A stretch of 64,000 bases of DNA from an uncultured Porphyromonadaceae bacterium (GCA_947176915.1 CAMWSM010000001.1:79880-143879), one strand, 5' to 3'; counted from the first letter of the stretch, positions 43,559 to 52,384 are shown. Program-made: numbers and translations. The notes: generated from the sequence alone by a model not told the origin.

Positions 43559-43737
43559 GGATGTATCAAAATTCAGATACATCCTTTTTTCGTAATGCCT
43601 GGGAGGGGATTGCTCCGCAATCCCACTATGCGATAAGAAGGAAACTTCTTTTACTCAACATATTTGATAACGAAGCGGGATTGCGGAGCAATCCCCTCCC
43701 AAGCATTACGAAACATCAAGTTTTTTTTGATACACCC
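43559..43737. repeat. MITE-like palindromic element
   Basis: Ends GGATGTATCAAAA and TTTTGATACACCC are near-inverse; inside, CGTAATGCCTGGGAGGGGAT and its near-complement form a 34-bp inverted repeat with about 58 bases between, sharing the GGGATTGC-GGA-GCAATCCC core with 23631-23727. No ORF inside. It lies between the C1 peptidase and the thi operon promoter. Confidence 0.75.
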
Positions 43738-43790
43738 TCATTTTCCGTAATTATTCCTGATATTCTTAACGCATATTGGTTATTTTTTAC

Positions 43791-43798
43791 TAACTTTG
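43791..43798 (+). promoter_or_regulatory. -7 element of the thiamine operon
   Basis: TAACTTTG about 10 bases before the TPP riboswitch start. No clear -33. Confidence 0.55.
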
Positions 43799-43808
43799 CC
43801 ACAAACAT

Positions 43809-43903
43809 CGCAAGAGGGGTGCCCCTGCCACAAAGACTGTGATACGGGCTGAGATTATACCCTGTGAACTTGATGCGGTTCGTACCGCCGAAAGGACTTG
43901 TTC
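43809..43903 (+). promoter_or_regulatory. TPP riboswitch (THI element)
   Basis: Matches the TPP riboswitch consensus: AGAGGGGTGCC, CTGAGAT...ACCCTGTGAACTTGATGCG and the closing ACCGCCGAAAGGACTT, about 95 bases in a leader of roughly 165 bases before thiS. It shuts off thiamine gene expression when thiamine diphosphate binds. With Bacteroidetes it may act on translation or transcription; no clear terminator hairpin is visible before thiS. Confidence 0.93.
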
Positions 43904-43968
43904 ATAGCCTTGAATTATGCAGGCTCCCTTTTTGGGATGGTTATTTATTACTCATAATCCAGGCATTC

Positions 43969-44169
43969 ATGAAAATTTTTATTAACCGTAAGGAAACCGA
44001 CACTGCAGGGATGAATGTTCTTGCAGATATTTTGTCGCATCATAATCTAAAGATTAACGAGATAGCCGTTGCTGTCAATAATAAAGTTGTCCCCCGCCCC
44101 CGCTGGACCGACACCTTGCTTAATGAAGGGGATAAGCTTACAATCATCACGGCGGTCTGCGGAGGATGA
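43969..44169 (+). CDS. thiS: Sulfur carrier protein ThiS
   Basis: A 66-residue ubiquitin-fold carrier (MKIFINRKETDTAGMNVLADIL ... DKLTIITAVCGG) with the mandatory Gly-Gly end that is adenylated by a ThiF and then carries sulfur for thiazole formation. The ORF track starts in the riboswitch leader; ATG 43969 gives normal ThiS length. The stop overlaps the start of the next gene (ATGA), so translation is coupled. Its activating enzyme is not adjacent; the nearest ThiF-like gene is at 50550. Confidence 0.92.
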   Translation: MKIFINRKETDTAGMNVLADILSHHNLKINEIAVAVNNKVVPRPRWTDTLLNEGDKLTIITAVCGG

Positions 44170-44744
44170 ATTTCTCAGTCATTGCAATTACGCTTCCTCA
44201 ACCGATCGCGAACGAGAGCGGGATTATTTCAGAATTACTTGCATCCGGATGCATCGACCGCGTGCATCTGCGAAAACCTGAAAGCACACCGGAAAATATG
44301 CAAAAGCTGATTGAGGATATTCCTTCCGACATGCATAGCCTGCTGAGTCTTCACGATTTCCATTACCTTGCCCCGATTTATGGATGCGGCGTACATCTCA
44401 ATTCCCGTAATCCTCAGCCACCGGAGAATTACTGCGGCATTATGAGCTGTTCTTGTCATTCTGTCAGAGAATTGGAGCTTCAAAAGGAAGTAAGCTACAA
44501 ATTCCTTAGCCCCATATATCCCAGCATCTCCAAACCGGGCTACCATCCGGAGTCTCCTATTGCTTCCTTGAAAAGGCAAATTGCTGACAACACCATCGCT
44601 TTGGGGGGAGTTACTCCGGATAAATTCAGAGAGCTATCGGAATTAGGATTCTCAGGAGGAGCTATGTTGGGATATATCTGGAAAGCAATTTCAGAAAACA
44701 GATTATATCAATTGATTAAAGAGATAAAATGCTACAATTCATAA
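44166..44744 (+). CDS. ThiE/TenI-family thiamine phosphate synthase-like protein
   Basis: A 192-residue TIM-barrel protein, weakly like ThiE or TenI. Segments DRVHLRKPESTPENMQKLI, LHDFHYLAPIYGCGVHLN, SCSCHSVRELELQ and ALGGVTPDKFRELSELGFSG trace the ThiE strands, but several phosphate- and pyrimidine-binding residues of ThiE look changed. It lies in the thiS-thiE interval, overlapping both by 4 and 16 bases. Bacteroidetes thi operons often have two ThiE-like genes; this one may be a thiazole tautomerase (TenI-like) or a paralogue. Less certain than its neighbour. Confidence 0.75.
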   Translation: MNFSVIAITLPQPIANESGIISELLASGCIDRVHLRKPESTPENMQKLIEDIPSDMHSLLSLHDFHYLAPIYGCGVHLNSRNPQPPENYCGIMSCSCHSVRELELQKEVSYKFLSPIYPSISKPGYHPESPIASLKRQIADNTIALGGVTPDKFRELSELGFSGGAMLGYIWKAISENRLYQLIKEIKCYNS

Positions 44745-45352
44745 CCCATACCTCCGACTCGGAAGATTACGTCGGTGGAGCCCATGCTGCTCTTCAAGGG
44801 GGATGCCGATGGATTCAGCTGCGCATGAAAGATGCCGATGATGCTGAATTTATTTCCGCAGGAGAAAGATTGGCAGCTCTTTGCTCGTCAGCTAATGCTA
44901 CCTTTATCCTTGATGATCGCGTGCATCTTGTCAAACATCTGAAAGCCGATGGCGTCCACCTTGGCAAAAATGATATGCCTATTCCGGAGGCAAGAAAGAT
45001 ATTAGGCGACGGCTACATTATAGGCGCTACGGCAAACACCATTGAGGACGCACTTGATGCAGTAGAGAAGGGAGCTGACTATATAGGGATGGGACCCTTC
45101 CGATTCACCTCCACTAAGAGAAAACTGAGTCCGATGCTCGGCATAGAGGGATTGAAGAATATAATGAAGGAATTACGGCGGTTTTCTGATATTCCGGTAG
45201 TTGCAATAGGCGGCATCGAAGAGGAGGACATTCCCCTCGTAATGTCGTCAGGAGTAAGCGGAATCGCCCTATCGGGAGCGATCCTGAGATCACCCGATCC
45301 GGTTGCTGCCACCGCCTCTATATTGAAAACTCTTAATAATGAAAATAAATAA
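44729..45352 (+). CDS. thiE: Thiamine-phosphate synthase
   Basis: A 207-residue TIM barrel that joins HMP-PP and thiazole phosphate to thiamine phosphate. Visible: QGGCRWIQLRMKDADDAEF, TFILDDRVHLVKHLKADGVHLGKNDM, IGATANTIEDALDAVEKGADYIGMGPFRFT and VVAIGGIEEEDIP, the conserved ThiE sequence with intact active-site QLRMK and HLGKND motifs. The length is normal. It overlaps the previous gene by 16 bases and precedes thiG by 9 bases. Confidence 0.93.
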   Translation: MLQFITHTSDSEDYVGGAHAALQGGCRWIQLRMKDADDAEFISAGERLAALCSSANATFILDDRVHLVKHLKADGVHLGKNDMPIPEARKILGDGYIIGATANTIEDALDAVEKGADYIGMGPFRFTSTKRKLSPMLGIEGLKNIMKELRRFSDIPVVAIGGIEEEDIPLVMSSGVSGIALSGAILRSPDPVAATASILKTLNNENK

Positions 45353-45361
45353 CTGACTCTT

Positions 45362-46129
45362 ATGGATAAATTGATAATCGGAGAAAAGGAATTTGCTTCC
45401 CGTCTATTTGTGGGAACAGGTAAATTCCGCTCAAATGAGGAGATGGCGCGTGCCATTGAATCATCCGGCACGGAAATGGTAACGGTAGCTATGAAGCGTA
45501 TTGACATGACTAATCCTGCCGATTCTATGCTTTCATATATAAAGCAGCCTTGCATCCAGCTCCTTCCTAATACTTCAGGAGTGCGCGATGCTGAGGAAGC
45601 AGTTTTAGCAGCTCAGCTTGCACGAGAGGCTTTCTCCACCAATTTCATAAAACTTGAAATTCATCCTGACCCCAAATATCTACTTCCGGATCCTGTGGAA
45701 ACCCTGAAAGCTACTGAAGAGTTGGCAAAGATGGGTTTCATAGTGCTCCCTTACATTCAGGCGGATCCGGTGCTGTGCAAACGTCTCGAGGAGGTAGGGG
45801 CAGCCGCTGTCATGCCTTTAGCCGCACCTATAGGCACGAATAAAGGACTCGTAACCCGCGACCTCATTGAGATTATAATTGAGCAGAGCAATATTCCTGT
45901 CGTTGTCGATGCCGGACTGGGAGCACCATCCCATGCGGCGGAGGCTATGGAGATGGGGGCGGATGCCGTACTCGTCAACACCGCCATTGCCGTGGCTGCC
46001 GATCCTGTAATGATGGCGAAAGCCTTTAAGAAAGGTGTAGAGGCCGGCAGAGAGGCTTTTCTTGGTGGTCTGGGGGTTAGAAGGAATTATGCGGAGGCAA
46101 GCAGTCCGTTGACATCTTTTCTTGATTGA
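45362..46129 (+). CDS. thiG: Thiazole synthase
   Basis: A 255-residue enzyme that builds the thiazole ring from DXP, ThiS-thiocarboxylate and dehydroglycine (made by ThiH in this type). The start [28 protein letters not shown] and the conserved [67 protein letters not shown] are typical ThiG. The Lys forming the DXP Schiff base lies in the IKLEI region. Co-transcribed with thiE and thiH. Confidence 0.95.
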   Translation: MDKLIIGEKEFASRLFVGTGKFRSNEEMARAIESSGTEMVTVAMKRIDMTNPADSMLSYIKQPCIQLLPNTSGVRDAEEAVLAAQLAREAFSTNFIKLEIHPDPKYLLPDPVETLKATEELAKMGFIVLPYIQADPVLCKRLEEVGAAAVMPLAAPIGTNKGLVTRDLIEIIIEQSNIPVVVDAGLGAPSHAAEAMEMGADAVLVNTAIAVAADPVMMAKAFKKGVEAGREAFLGGLGVRRNYAEASSPLTSFLD

Positions 46130-46138
46130 CCATAAACC

Positions 46139-47248
46139 ATGTTTTCAGAGGAACTTAAAAAATATGATTGGGAGGAGATCACCCGAAAAATAAACGGAAA
46201 GACCTCCGCCGACGTAGAATGTGCGCTGGGTAAAGAACTGCTGTCGATTGATGATTTCATGGCTTTGGTATCGCCGGCAGCTGCCCCGTATCTTGAAAAA
46301 ATGGCTCAACTGAGCAGATATTATACACAGATGAGATTCGGGAAAACAATATCAATGTATATCCCCCTGTATCTCACAAACTCATGCACAAATTCCTGCG
46401 TGTATTGCGGATTTAACCGGCATAATAAAATTCCACGCGTAATACTGACACCGGAACAGATTGAAGCGGAATGCAGAGCGATACGCCGTCTCGCGCCATT
46501 TGAAAATCTTCTTCTTGTTACGGGGGGAAATCCTCGGGCAGCCGGCACGGATTATCTGGAGAGGGCGCTGCAGATTTGCCGCCCCTATTTCAATAATCTT
46601 ACAATAGAAGTGATGCCTCTGCCGGAAGAGGATTACGGAAGGCTTACAAAATCGGGACTAAACGGCGTGGTGTGTTTCCAAGAGACCTATCATAGAGAAA
46701 AATATAAGGATTATCACCCTGCCGGGATGAAGTCAGATTTTGAATGGCGCGTCAACGGTTTTGACAGGATGGGGAAAGCCGGAGTCCATAAGATAGGCAT
46801 GGGGGTTCTGATAGGCCTTGAAGACTGGCGCACGGATGTAACCATGATGGCAATCCATCTCACTTATCTGCGGAAACATTATTGGAGAACACGTTATAGC
46901 GTTAATTTTCCACGTATGCGCCCTTCGGAGAGCGGATTTCAACCGAATGTGGTGATGACTGACCGTGAACTTGCGCAGCTTACATTCGCTTTCCGCCTCT
47001 TCGACCATGATGTGGATATCTCCGTGTCTACCCGTGAGACACCTGTTTTCCGTAATAACATTCTCTCTCTCGGCGCAACATCGATGAGTGCAGGTTCGAA
47101 AACGGAACCGGGTGGATATGAAACTTATCCGCAGGCACTGGAGCAATTTGCAGTAAGCGATGAGAGGACTCCTGCCCAAGTGGAAAGAGATATTCGTGCT
47201 TCCGGCTATGAAGTTGTGTGGAAAGACTGGGATAAAATATTCGACTAA
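46139..47248 (+). CDS. thiH: 2-iminoacetate synthase (radical SAM tyrosine lyase)
   Basis: A 369-residue radical-SAM enzyme that cleaves tyrosine to dehydroglycine for thiazole synthesis. TNSCTNSCVYCGFNRHN is the CxxxCxxC [4Fe-4S] site. It begins FSEELKKYDWEEITRKINGKT, as usual for ThiH. Use of ThiH rather than the glycine oxidase ThiO fits an anaerobe. The length is normal and the gene follows thiG by 9 bases. Confidence 0.94.
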   Translation: MFSEELKKYDWEEITRKINGKTSADVECALGKELLSIDDFMALVSPAAAPYLEKMAQLSRYYTQMRFGKTISMYIPLYLTNSCTNSCVYCGFNRHNKIPRVILTPEQIEAECRAIRRLAPFENLLLVTGGNPRAAGTDYLERALQICRPYFNNLTIEVMPLPEEDYGRLTKSGLNGVVCFQETYHREKYKDYHPAGMKSDFEWRVNGFDRMGKAGVHKIGMGVLIGLEDWRTDVTMMAIHLTYLRKHYWRTRYSVNFPRMRPSESGFQPNVVMTDRELAQLTFAFRLFDHDVDISVSTRETPVFRNNILSLGATSMSAGSKTEPGGYETYPQALEQFAVSDERTPAQVERDIRASGYEVVWKDWDKIFD

Positions 47249-47268
47249 GTAAACAAACTGATAATATT

Positions 47269-47922
47269 ATGAAGAAATGGAGTGAAGAAGCATGGGAAAG
47301 CAGCGAGGATATCTATCTGGCTATTCTCTCTCATCCTTTCATTAAAGAACTCACTGACGGCTCACTGCCTCGGGAGTGTTTTGACTACTATCTCAGGCAG
47401 GATAGTCTTTACCTGCGTCAATATTTCCGTGTGCTTGCCCACATAGCATCCCGGCTTACCAATATCGATTTTGCAGATACCTTTATCCATTTTGCCGCCG
47501 ACGGTGTAGCTGTGGAGAAAGCTCTCCACCAATCTTTTCTTAAAGATAACCCTCTTTCGGAAGAGGATATGTCGCCCGGCTGCACCCTCTATACCTCTGT
47601 GCTTCTCAGTCAGGTCCTCCGACCGGTGGAAGTTGAGGCAGCGGCGATCCTCCCCTGTTTCTGGATATATCAGAAAGTTGGCGATCATATTCTTGCCTCC
47701 TGCCGGAATATTGAAGACAATCCCTACAAGGAATGGATCAGGACTTATGCCGACCCTGCTTTCGCAGAGTCAACAAGAAGAGCCATAGGGATATGTGATG
47801 CGCTGGCCGAGAAAGCCGCTCCGGAGATTCGTATGGAAATGACCGGTATTTACCGTCAGTGTGCAAGAATGGAATGGATATTCTGGGACAGCGCATGGAA
47901 TCTTGAAAAATGGAAAATATGA
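47269..47922 (+). CDS. tenA: TenA family thiaminase II
   Basis: A 217-residue all-helical protein of the TenA type (SSEDIYLAILSHPFIKELTDGSLPRECFDYYLRQDSLYLRQYF ... EEDMSPGCTLYTSVLL ... AAILPCFWIYQKVGDHI). TenA salvages HMP from thiamine breakdown products by hydrolysing aminopyrimidine. The Cys region near the middle and the Glu/Tyr elements appear present. It lies between thiH and thiD with gaps of 20 and 3 bases and implies a salvage route for the pyrimidine. Confidence 0.9.
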   Translation: MKKWSEEAWESSEDIYLAILSHPFIKELTDGSLPRECFDYYLRQDSLYLRQYFRVLAHIASRLTNIDFADTFIHFAADGVAVEKALHQSFLKDNPLSEEDMSPGCTLYTSVLLSQVLRPVEVEAAAILPCFWIYQKVGDHILASCRNIEDNPYKEWIRTYADPAFAESTRRAIGICDALAEKAAPEIRMEMTGIYRQCARMEWIFWDSAWNLEKWKI

Positions 47923-47925
47923 ATT

Positions 47926-48750
47926 ATGGAAAAGAAAACATATAACCGGGTTTTAAGTATTGCGGGTAGTGATCCAAGCGGCGGAGCCGGAATACAGGCG
48001 GATATAAAGACCATCTCCGCATGCGGATGCTTTGCCACAACTGCCATCGTTGCGATAGTGGATGAGAACACCTTAGGAGTTTATGGCATCCATCCCGTGC
48101 CTATGGAGTTTGTAAAGGGACAGATACGTTCGGTTCTTGATGATATAGGCACGGATTCGATAAAAATAGGCATGCTTCATTCCGCAGAACTTATCCGTGC
48201 TGTTCGTTCGACTCTTGACCTCTACCCCGAGATAACCGATATTGTGCTCGATCCTGTGATGGTTGCCACTTCAGGAGATCCCCTTCTCGAACCGGATGCG
48301 GTGGAAAGCCTGAAAAATGTGCTCATTCCACGCGCCCGGGTGATAACCCCTAACATTCCGGAAGCCGAAATTCTCCTGGGCGAGAAAATTGAAAGTCAGG
48401 AGAACCTTCCCGAAATGGCACGCAAACTTTCCGAGAAATGCAGTGGAGTATCGGTGTTCCTGAAAGCCGGCCATCTTTCCGACAAGAAGCTTATTGATGT
48501 TTTCTACAATGCGGAAACTGACAAGGTTATGTTGTTGGAATCTCCACGAATCTATACTGTCAATACTCACGGCACCGGGTGTACACTCTCCTCAGCATTC
48601 GCCTCCTTCCTTGCCAAAGGACTGTCGCTGGATGAAGCAGCCATAGCTACGAAACGCTACATCTCCTCAGCCATCGAATCCGGAGCCGGCTATAAAATCG
48701 GGAAAGGACATGGACCTGTGGATCATTTCTTCAATTTCACAAAAAAATAG
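47926..48750 (+). CDS. thiD: Hydroxymethylpyrimidine/phosphomethylpyrimidine kinase
   Basis: A 274-residue ribokinase-fold kinase that phosphorylates HMP and HMP-P for ThiE. RVLSIAGSDPSGGAGIQADIKTISACGCF, VLDPVMVATSGDPLLE, TPNIPEAEILLGEKI and NTHGTGCTLSSAFASFLA are the ThiD signature with the conserved catalytic TGCTLS. Last gene of the operon. Together with TenA it lets the cell feed salvaged pyrimidine into ThiE even without thiC, which is not in this window. Confidence 0.95.
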   Translation: MEKKTYNRVLSIAGSDPSGGAGIQADIKTISACGCFATTAIVAIVDENTLGVYGIHPVPMEFVKGQIRSVLDDIGTDSIKIGMLHSAELIRAVRSTLDLYPEITDIVLDPVMVATSGDPLLEPDAVESLKNVLIPRARVITPNIPEAEILLGEKIESQENLPEMARKLSEKCSGVSVFLKAGHLSDKKLIDVFYNAETDKVMLLESPRIYTVNTHGTGCTLSSAFASFLAKGLSLDEAAIATKRYISSAIESGAGYKIGKGHGPVDHFFNFTKK

Positions 48751-48838
48751 AAGTTCCATGCAGTATTTTAAATTATCCGGAGTCATCATAATAAAAGAAG
48801 CGACTCAGAATTTAGATACAGAATTATGATGCACTTCT

Positions 48839-48869
48839 TTTGAAAAGTCAGTTAAATTCTCTACATTTG
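48839..48869 (+). promoter_or_regulatory. Promoter of the rSAM/lipoprotein operon
   Basis: -33 TTTG (48839-48842) and -7 TACATTTG (48862-48869) with exactly 19 bases between. About 23 bases to the lipoprotein start codon. Confidence 0.75.
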
Positions 48870-48892
48870 CAATTCATTCAAACTCATAGATT

Positions 48893-49357
48893 ATGAAATT
48901 CAGATTTTCCACATTTCTTACCACGGTTTTTTCCTCTTTTCTCGCCTTTCTCGGATTCAGCAGTTGCGATAACGATAATGGATCTGAGACTTCGATGATG
49001 TATGGAAGTCCCTACGGTGAGTTTAAATTCAGCGGTCTTGTAACTGATGAGGAGGGGAACCCTATCAAAGATGCCCGTGTTATTGTACGCACGCATAACG
49101 ACTATGAGGGCAATTTCTTTATGTTGGATTCAGACACAGTTGCAACGAATGCTTCGGGGGAATATAAAGGGGAAAGAGATACCTGGGCCCACGAGGCGAG
49201 AATTGTCTGCCAGGATCCTAAAGGGGATTTCCTTCCGGATTCCACTGTGGTTGCACTCGACTATAAGAAAGACCGTAATGAAGCATGGTATATGGGCACT
49301 GCCAATGTAACCACCAACTTCACTTTGAAAAAAGATCCCAAGGGGGAGGATAAATGA
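48893..49357 (+). CDS. Lipoprotein of the rSAM/lipoprotein system
   Basis: A 154-residue exported protein: signal peptide and lipobox (FLGFSSC), then a DN-rich spacer and one beta-sandwich-like carboxypeptidase-regulatory-type domain (FSGLVTDEEGNPIKDARVIVRT ... SGEYKGERDTWAHEARI), ending in a charged tail. This matches the small lipoprotein (TIGR04134 type) that accompanies a radical-SAM partner in Bacteroidetes. Its ATG-TGA junction overlaps the next gene by 4 bases, so they are translationally coupled. The lipoprotein is the presumed substrate or partner; modification chemistry is not known. Note the several Asp, Asn and Cys-containing stretches. Confidence 0.75.
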   Translation: MKFRFSTFLTTVFSSFLAFLGFSSCDNDNGSETSMMYGSPYGEFKFSGLVTDEEGNPIKDARVIVRTHNDYEGNFFMLDSDTVATNASGEYKGERDTWAHEARIVCQDPKGDFLPDSTVVALDYKKDRNEAWYMGTANVTTNFTLKKDPKGEDK

Positions 49358-50436
49358 AAAATAACCGTCATCTCACTCTCCGACGCCGTCTCGCCCTTGA
49401 ATCTTTCAGGCTGAAATGGAAAATAGCCGTGGAGAAACATGAGTTGCGCACTCTTTTCTGGGAATCCACACAACGCTGCAACGTGCATTGCCTTCACTGC
49501 GGAAGCGACTGCAAAGCATCGACAGATATACCTGACATGCCTGCGGAAGACTTCCTGAAAGTGGTTGACACAATTACTCCCCATGTTGATCCGCATAAAG
49601 TATTGATCATCATATCAGGGGGAGAACCATTAGTGAGGGGGGATCTTGAAAAGGTAGGTCGGGAACTTTATCGCAGGGAATATCCCTGGGGCATCGTTAC
49701 CAACGGCTTCGCGCTTACAGACAGCCGTCTTCAGTCATTGCGTCGTGCAGGATTGAGAAGCATCGCCGTGAGCATAGACGGACTTGCCGACACACATAAT
49801 TGGCTTAGAGGTCAGTCACTCAGCTTTGAGAAAGCCATGCATGCGATAGAACATATATCACTCTGTCCTGAGTTGGTATGGGACACAATAACCTGCGTTA
49901 ACAAACGCAACCTGACTCAACTTCCTCAGCTTAAAGAGGAACTTATTAAAAGAGGGGTTAAAAAATGGCGTCTCTTTACAATTTTTCCTATGGGGCGAGC
50001 CGCCGGACAGCCTGATTTGCAACTCAGCCACGAAGAATACCTCCATCTTATGGAATTTATAAAAGATGTAAGATCTGAAGGAAGGATAAAAGCATCCTAT
50101 TGTTGTGAAGGTTTCTTAGGGAACTATGAAGGCGAGGTGCGCGACTATTTCTATCACTGCACTGCCGGAGTGTCGACAGCATCAATTTTAATCGACGGAT
50201 CCATATCGGCATGTGGAAGCATTCGCTCCGATTTTCATCAGGGGAACATCTACGAAGATGATTTCATGACGGTCTGGAACAATGGCTTCAAACAATATCG
50301 TGACAGAACGTGGATGAAAAAAGATGAATGCGCCGATTGCAAGATGTGGCGCTATTGCGAAGGAAACGGCATGCACCTGCGCGACAACAACGGTTCTCTC
50401 CTCCGCTGCAACTACCATGAACTGACCCGCAAATAA
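49354..50436 (+). CDS. Radical SAM/SPASM enzyme of the rSAM/lipoprotein system
   Basis: A 360-residue radical-SAM protein with CxxxCxxC in WESTQRCNVHCLHCGSDC, the SAM-site motif ISGGEPLVRGDLEKV, and a SPASM-like C-terminal cluster region (CGSIRSDFHQGNIYEDDFMTVW ... CADCKMWRYCEGNGMHL ... RCNYHEL). It matches the TIGR04133-type enzyme paired with a small lipoprotein. SPASM enzymes commonly modify peptides or proteins. Coupled by a 4-base overlap with the lipoprotein gene. Substrate and reaction are unknown, so this is a good candidate for an undescribed protein-modifying system. Confidence 0.85.
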   Translation: MKNNRHLTLRRRLALESFRLKWKIAVEKHELRTLFWESTQRCNVHCLHCGSDCKASTDIPDMPAEDFLKVVDTITPHVDPHKVLIIISGGEPLVRGDLEKVGRELYRREYPWGIVTNGFALTDSRLQSLRRAGLRSIAVSIDGLADTHNWLRGQSLSFEKAMHAIEHISLCPELVWDTITCVNKRNLTQLPQLKEELIKRGVKKWRLFTIFPMGRAAGQPDLQLSHEEYLHLMEFIKDVRSEGRIKASYCCEGFLGNYEGEVRDYFYHCTAGVSTASILIDGSISACGSIRSDFHQGNIYEDDFMTVWNNGFKQYRDRTWMKKDECADCKMWRYCEGNGMHLRDNNGSLLRCNYHELTRK

Positions 50437-50549
50437 CCCTGGGAAATAGTCGTCGGAATTTTTGATGCTACCAGCGAATAATCTGCCTTCAATCCTGAGA
50501 ATGACAGGGAAAGAGGCAATAGAATTGACTCGGCAACGAGTTAATTCTC

Positions 50550-51254
50550 CTATGTGCTGAGGATATCGAATTGGAGATTGAGAAGATCAAACAGGAGAAG
50601 ACTATCTGATAACAACGGAGTCAAGCCTAATAATGATTTCAGAGCTTCCGCCACCTCGATGCTCGCTGCTACCGTGGCAGCAGGTCCGATAACGCCGGTC
50701 AAAGAGCAAGGCAAAATCCCCGAACCGGAAGCTACCGGAAATACGTCGGCATATCTCCGGCCCCCGCGCAGACAGGTCATAACCTGACCTGTAAAACCGG
50801 AGACACCCGCCAAAACACACCTGACACCCACCTCATTGCATACGCTGTCAATAAGCATCATGGAGGAGGCATTGTCGGTGGCTTCCACCACAAAATCACA
50901 CCCTGCAATTAGTTGCCTGACGTTATCTTTATTCAACATTTCTCCGATCACCTCTACCCTTACCTCCGGATTAAGCTCTCTGATTCTTTCTGCCAGTGTT
51001 GACGCTTTCGGTCTCCCCGTCTCATCTGTCTTAAAAAAGAGCTGCCGCTGAAGATTCGAGAGATCTATGGTGTCAAAATCCACAAGACGGAGATACCCCA
51101 CTCCCGAGGCTGCAAGCTGCATGGCAGCCATTGAGCCCAAAGCGCCACATCCGGCTACGAGCACAGTGGATTTATTGAGTAATTCCACCCCCTCTTTTCC
51201 TATCTCTTCAATGGAGATGAGTCGGGAGTATCTGATACGGTTATCTTCAGTCAT
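50550..51254 (-). CDS. HesA/MoeB/ThiF-family adenylyltransferase
   Basis: A 234-residue E1-like enzyme: VLVAGCGALGSMAAMQLAASGVGYLRLVDFDTIDLSNLQRQLFF is the nucleotide-binding site with the catalytic Arg, and EATDNASSMMLIDSVC is family-like. The C-terminal region reads TCLRGGRRYADVFP and LPCSLTGVIGP; the usual paired CxxC zinc cysteines are not visible. It is the only ThiF-like gene in the window and could activate ThiS encoded at 43969, which ends in Gly-Gly. It lies 28 bases after bioB and probably shares its transcript. Confidence 0.8.
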   Translation of the reverse strand: MTEDNRIRYSRLISIEEIGKEGVELLNKSTVLVAGCGALGSMAAMQLAASGVGYLRLVDFDTIDLSNLQRQLFFKTDETGRPKASTLAERIRELNPEVRVEVIGEMLNKDNVRQLIAGCDFVVEATDNASSMMLIDSVCNEVGVRCVLAGVSGFTGQVMTCLRGGRRYADVFPVASGSGILPCSLTGVIGPAATVAASIEVAEALKSLLGLTPLLSDSLLLFDLLNLQFDILST

Positions 51255-51282
51255 AAAACAGATAGACTATTTCCCGGGTCAA

Positions 51283-52260
51283 TCAGTGTGAACGCCCTAT
51301 ACTGCCAAACATTTCATAATCCGCTTCAATGCCGCTCCCAATCGTGGTCAGCATATCCCCTACGAGCGAACCGTTCATACCTCCGTTGAGAATCCGCTCG
51401 GTTGTGGCCCGAGACAATCGTGCTCGGCCGCCGGCAAAGCGCAACGTTACTTTAGGTGCGACAAGACGCATAAGAGCCACTGAACGGATTATCTCCTCCT
51501 CTTCAATAAGAGGTGTATTCTCGAGCGCCGTACCTTTGATAGGGCTCAGTATATTGACCGGTATAGAACATGCCCCTGCTTCACGAGCTTGCTCGGCAAG
51601 TTCGAGCCTCTGACGCATGGTCTCTCCCATGCCGATAATGCCGCCACAACAAACCTCCATCCCTACAGCGCGGGCATCCGCTATTGTGCGGAGTTTATCC
51701 TCTTGGGTGTGAGTTGAACACAATTCCGGAAAATAGCTTGCAGAAGTCTCGAGATTACAATGATAGCGACGCACACCGGCATCATAAAGCTGCTGCAACT
51801 GATCGCGACTAAGCAAACCCATTGATGCACACAAATACAGTCCGGTAGAGCTACCGACCTTCCGGTAGATCGAGCAGAAACGCTCCATATCTGAGGGAGC
51901 AACCTTCCTCCCGCTGGTTACAAGAGAAAAACGGTGCACACCCTTGGAATCATTGTCGCGAGCCATGGAAAGTGCCTCCTCCAAAGGGACAAAGTCATAT
52001 TCCTTTATTCCGGAAGAATGATGAGCCGACTGTGCACACCACTTGCAATCCTCCGAGCATCGTCCGGAACGTGCATTGATGATGGAACAAGTGTCGATAC
52101 GGTCGCCACACCATTTACGGCGTACCCGATCAGCAGCTTCGCAAAGAGTATCGGTATCACAAACTTCGGCAAGCAACATAGCATCATCCACCGAAGTCGG
52201 CTCCCCCTCCAAAGCGCAGGCCACAACCCGCGAAAGCAACTCATTTACATCTTTTTCCAT
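51283..52260 (-). CDS. bioB: Biotin synthase
   Basis: A 325-residue radical-SAM enzyme that inserts sulfur into dethiobiotin. The [4Fe-4S] motif is CSEDCKWCAQS within INARSGRCSEDCKWCAQSAHH; YHCNLETSASYFPELCSTHT and GGIIGMGETMRQRLELAEQ are BioB signatures, and the end VTLRFAGGRARLSRATTERI is conserved. Other bioA/D/F genes are not in the window. It is the first gene of a minus-strand unit with the ThiF-like gene. A -7 TACTTTTG (52385-52392) and TTTG (52413-52416) lie about 125 bases upstream. Confidence 0.93.
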   Translation of the reverse strand: MEKDVNELLSRVVACALEGEPTSVDDAMLLAEVCDTDTLCEAADRVRRKWCGDRIDTCSIINARSGRCSEDCKWCAQSAHHSSGIKEYDFVPLEEALSMARDNDSKGVHRFSLVTSGRKVAPSDMERFCSIYRKVGSSTGLYLCASMGLLSRDQLQQLYDAGVRRYHCNLETSASYFPELCSTHTQEDKLRTIADARAVGMEVCCGGIIGMGETMRQRLELAEQAREAGACSIPVNILSPIKGTALENTPLIEEEEIIRSVALMRLVAPKVTLRFAGGRARLSRATTERILNGGMNGSLVGDMLTTIGSGIEADYEMFGSIGRSH

Positions 52261-52384
52261 TTTAATCCATTAAATATTTTATTCCCTTAAAGAAGGGATT
52301 ATTAGTAAGTCATTGTTCCAATCCAATATCATTACCTATCCGCAGTTATTGTCTGACAAAAATCCCAAACGACTTTCCGCATCA

